Source: Candidatus Viadribacter manganicus (GTDB lineage: Bacteria; Pseudomonadota; Alphaproteobacteria; Caulobacterales; Aquidulcibacteraceae). From it: DNA of 64,000 nt. Numbering within the stretch: the stretch's first letter is position 1; every line of letters begins with the position of its first letter. Made by a program: the position numbers and the translations under genes. Positions 62,401-64,000 of this stretch are shown here, in pieces. Location of the stretch: assembly GCF_001679665.1 (NCBI RefSeq), contig NZ_CP013244.1:3108980-3172979 (forward strand), in the 5' to 3' direction. The notes below the pieces were generated by a model that did not search any database, was not told the DNA's origin, and saw nothing but the letters and a program-made list of their open reading frames with translations.

Positions 62401-64000
62401 ATGAAGTCCTTGCGCTCTCCGATCGCGATCGCGGCAGCCGCCATGATCGCTGCGCCACCAGCGGTGGCGCAGCCGATGCAGCTTACGCCGCAAACGGAAA
62501 CGCAAGCGCATACCGAGACGCAAGCTGAGCCGCCCGTGCCGCCGCCGGCTGCTAGTACTCCCGCGCCTGCAACGAGCACGCCTCTGAATACGCAGCCAGC
62601 AGATCTACGCGGCCCCAGTGGACCGTTGCCGAGCAGCGTCGATATTGCGTTGACGGCGCCGCCATCTCCGCCTGCGCCGCCGCCTCCACCACCGCCGCCG
62701 GCTGCTCTGCCTGCGCCGCCACCACCGCCTCCACCGCCACCGCCACCGCCGCGCATGGCCTCAGTGCCTGACGCGACCGTTTCTGTTGGCGTGCAGAGTG
62801 ACTACACGCGCTTGGCCTTCCGCTTTGCAGGGCCGACGACAGTGACGCCGTTACAACAAGGCAATCGCCTTGATCTGCGATTCTCACGCGCCGCCGACAT
62901 CGACATCGCAGAGCTGCGCGCAACGCCGCCGCGCTTTGTGCGTGAAGTGCGCCGTGTCAGCGCTCCGGGTGCGCCGGTGCGGTTGCAAGTCACGCTCGAG
63001 GCTGGCGTGCGACAGCGTCACTTCGTCGATGGTGACCGCGTTGTGATAGACTTGCTTCCGCCCGAGGCTGGCGTTGAGCAGACGGTCGCAGCGAATGGCG
63101 AGACCACGAACGCGCCCGCGCCGGGGCGTCCGCCTGTTACTGGCACAGGCCGGGTGCAATTGGTTGAAGGCGCGAACGACACGCGCATCACCGTGACGTG
63201 GCCTGCTGCGGCGCGCGCGGCGGCATTCCGTCGTGGCGAAGCGATCTGGCTCCTGTTCGACGCTACCGGGCGCATGGACATGACCGGCATTAGCCGCGTC
63301 GGGCGCCGTCACCAAGATGTGCAAGTGGTGCAGGGGCAAGGCGTTATTGGCCTTCGCATCCCAGCGCCGCCTGAGATTCAAGTGTCTGCAAGCGCGGAAG
63401 ACAATGCTTGGACGTTCACGCTCGGCGCGCGTGCTTCCGTGCCGACGCCGGCGCAATTGACGCGCGAGGTCAGCGCCGACGGGCGCGGGCGCATGACCGT
63501 GAACTTCGGCCGCGAAGGCGTCGTCCGCTGGATCAACGATCCGGAGGTCGGAGATCGCATTGCGGTGGCTCTGCTTGGGGGGCCGGCGCGAGGCGTGGTG
63601 ACGCGGCGCGCGACGGTGGAAGCTGCGGTGTTGCCTGCAGCCCACGGCGCGGTGATTGAAACGCGCGCTGACGATGTCAGCGCTGTCTACGCCAACGGCA
63701 CGCTTACGGTTTCGCGCGGCGATGGGTTGATCGCGGCGACGGCTGAGCAATCGCAACTCGCCGCCGACGTCAGCGCGGCAATGATGGAGGGCGACCATGG
63801 CCCCGAGGTTGCGCATCCGGAGGCCGCGCAAAACCTCGTCGCCGTGCGTGAGCATATCGATGAATTGATGCGCCGGGCGGCCGATGAAGGTGTTGCTGAA
63901 GGCGCGCCGGTTGAAGCGCGCATGGAGTTGGCTCGTTATCTGTTGGAAAACGAGCTCGCGGCCGAGGCATTGGGCGCGCTGCGTATCGTTGCAATCAATC
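62401..64000 (+). CDS. Proline-rich exported protein, 3' end outside window
   Basis: 533 codons visible from ATG 62401. A Sec signal (MKSLRSPIAIAAAAMIAAPP AVAQ) is followed by a Thr/Gln/Pro-rich linker with runs of up to 12 prolines (about 85-118), then two AMIN-like beta domains (DYTRLAFRFAGPTTVT..., DTRITVTWPAAARAAAFRRG) and a helical region near the end (AVREHIDELMRRAADEGV, LARYLLENELAAEALGAL) that looks like the beginning of TPR repeats. No stop within the window. Position after motE and the AMIN-like modules suggest a periplasmic protein of motility or envelope function. Confidence 0.8.
   Translation, partial: MKSLRSPIAIAAAAMIAAPPAVAQPMQLTPQTETQAHTETQAEPPVPPPAASTPAPATSTPLNTQPADLRGPSGPLPSSVDIALTAPPSPPAPPPPPPPPAALPAPPPPPPPPPPPPRMASVPDATVSVGVQSDYTRLAFRFAGPTTVTPLQQGNRLDLRFSRAADIDIAELRATPPRFVREVRRVSAPGAPVRLQVTLEAGVRQRHFVDGDRVVIDLLPPEAGVEQTVAANGETTNAPAPGRPPVTGTGRVQLVEGANDTRITVTWPAAARAAAFRRGEAIWLLFDATGRMDMTGISRVGRRHQDVQVVQGQGVIGLRIPAPPEIQVSASAEDNAWTFTLGARASVPTPAQLTREVSADGRGRMTVNFGREGVVRWINDPEVGDRIAVALLGGPARGVVTRRATVEAAVLPAAHGAVIETRADDVSAVYANGTLTVSRGDGLIAATAEQSQLAADVSAAMMEGDHGPEVAHPEAAQNLVAVREHIDELMRRAADEGVAEGAPVEARMELARYLLENELAAEALGALRIVAIN

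Overview
The window comes from a GC-rich alphaproteobacterium, most likely a prosthecate or budding member of the Caulobacterales (Hyphomonadaceae/Caulobacteraceae type). The basis is the alphaproteobacterial flagellar regulators FlbT, FlaF and FliX, the divergent flgI/fliX pair followed by dksA as in Caulobacter, perfect CtrA-type TTAA-N7-TTAA sites, a DivK-like receiver, GT41-type TPR glycosyltransferase and a typical alphaproteobacterial tRNA-Lys(CTT). Genus cannot be decided from the sequence alone.

Layout. 1-11.1 kb: mixed housekeeping and hypothetical genes (two alpha/beta hydrolases, an M23 peptidase with a LysM-like tail, small membrane proteins, an EEP-family nuclease/phosphatase, a TetR regulator, a long coiled-coil membrane protein) with one frameshifted lipoprotein pseudogene. 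11.2-19.6 kb: a signalling block: hybrid histidine kinase, DivK-like receiver, a REC-GGDEF-EAL protein and a CHASE4-like-GGDEF-EAL protein. 19.9-34.2 kb: a surface/giant-protein block: an autotransporter, a TPR-GT41 (O-GlcNAc-transferase-like) glycosyltransferase, a 2,104-residue protein made almost wholly of about 261 octapeptide repeats, and a divergent PAS hybrid kinase. 34.2-44.7 kb: tRNA-Lys, NnrU-like protein, HPt protein, thioesterase, SDR, Nudix, TIR-like membrane protein, lipocalin, and a MoxR/VWA pair. 45-64 kb: flagellar genes: flbT-flaF-flagellin, a flagellin-like short paralogue, flgN-like-flgJ-flgI, fliX, dksA, flgF-flgG-flgA-flgH, and fliL-fliM-DUF6468-motE, ending in a partial proline-rich secreted protein.

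The most striking object is the octapeptide-repeat protein at 25324-31638 and its neighbour glycosyltransferase. Parsing the octads by hand shows a second-level rule: every third or fourth octad (spacings only 3 or 4, mean about 3.43 over 233 octads) replaces the Gln at octad position 4 by Asn, Asp or a small residue, and the Asp type carries an acidic residue at position 7. This is what a superhelix with about 3.4 octads per turn and one special face would produce. The Thr/Ser-rich repeat is an obvious candidate substrate for the GT41 enzyme encoded just downstream on the same strand.

The flagellar part follows the Caulobacter hierarchy: CtrA-like sites near flbT, near the flagellin-like gene and near the last gene; a textbook sigma-54 promoter immediately upstream of flgF; and a perfect hairpin just ahead of the flagellin ribosome binding site, which is where FlbT/FlaF-type post-transcriptional control would be expected.
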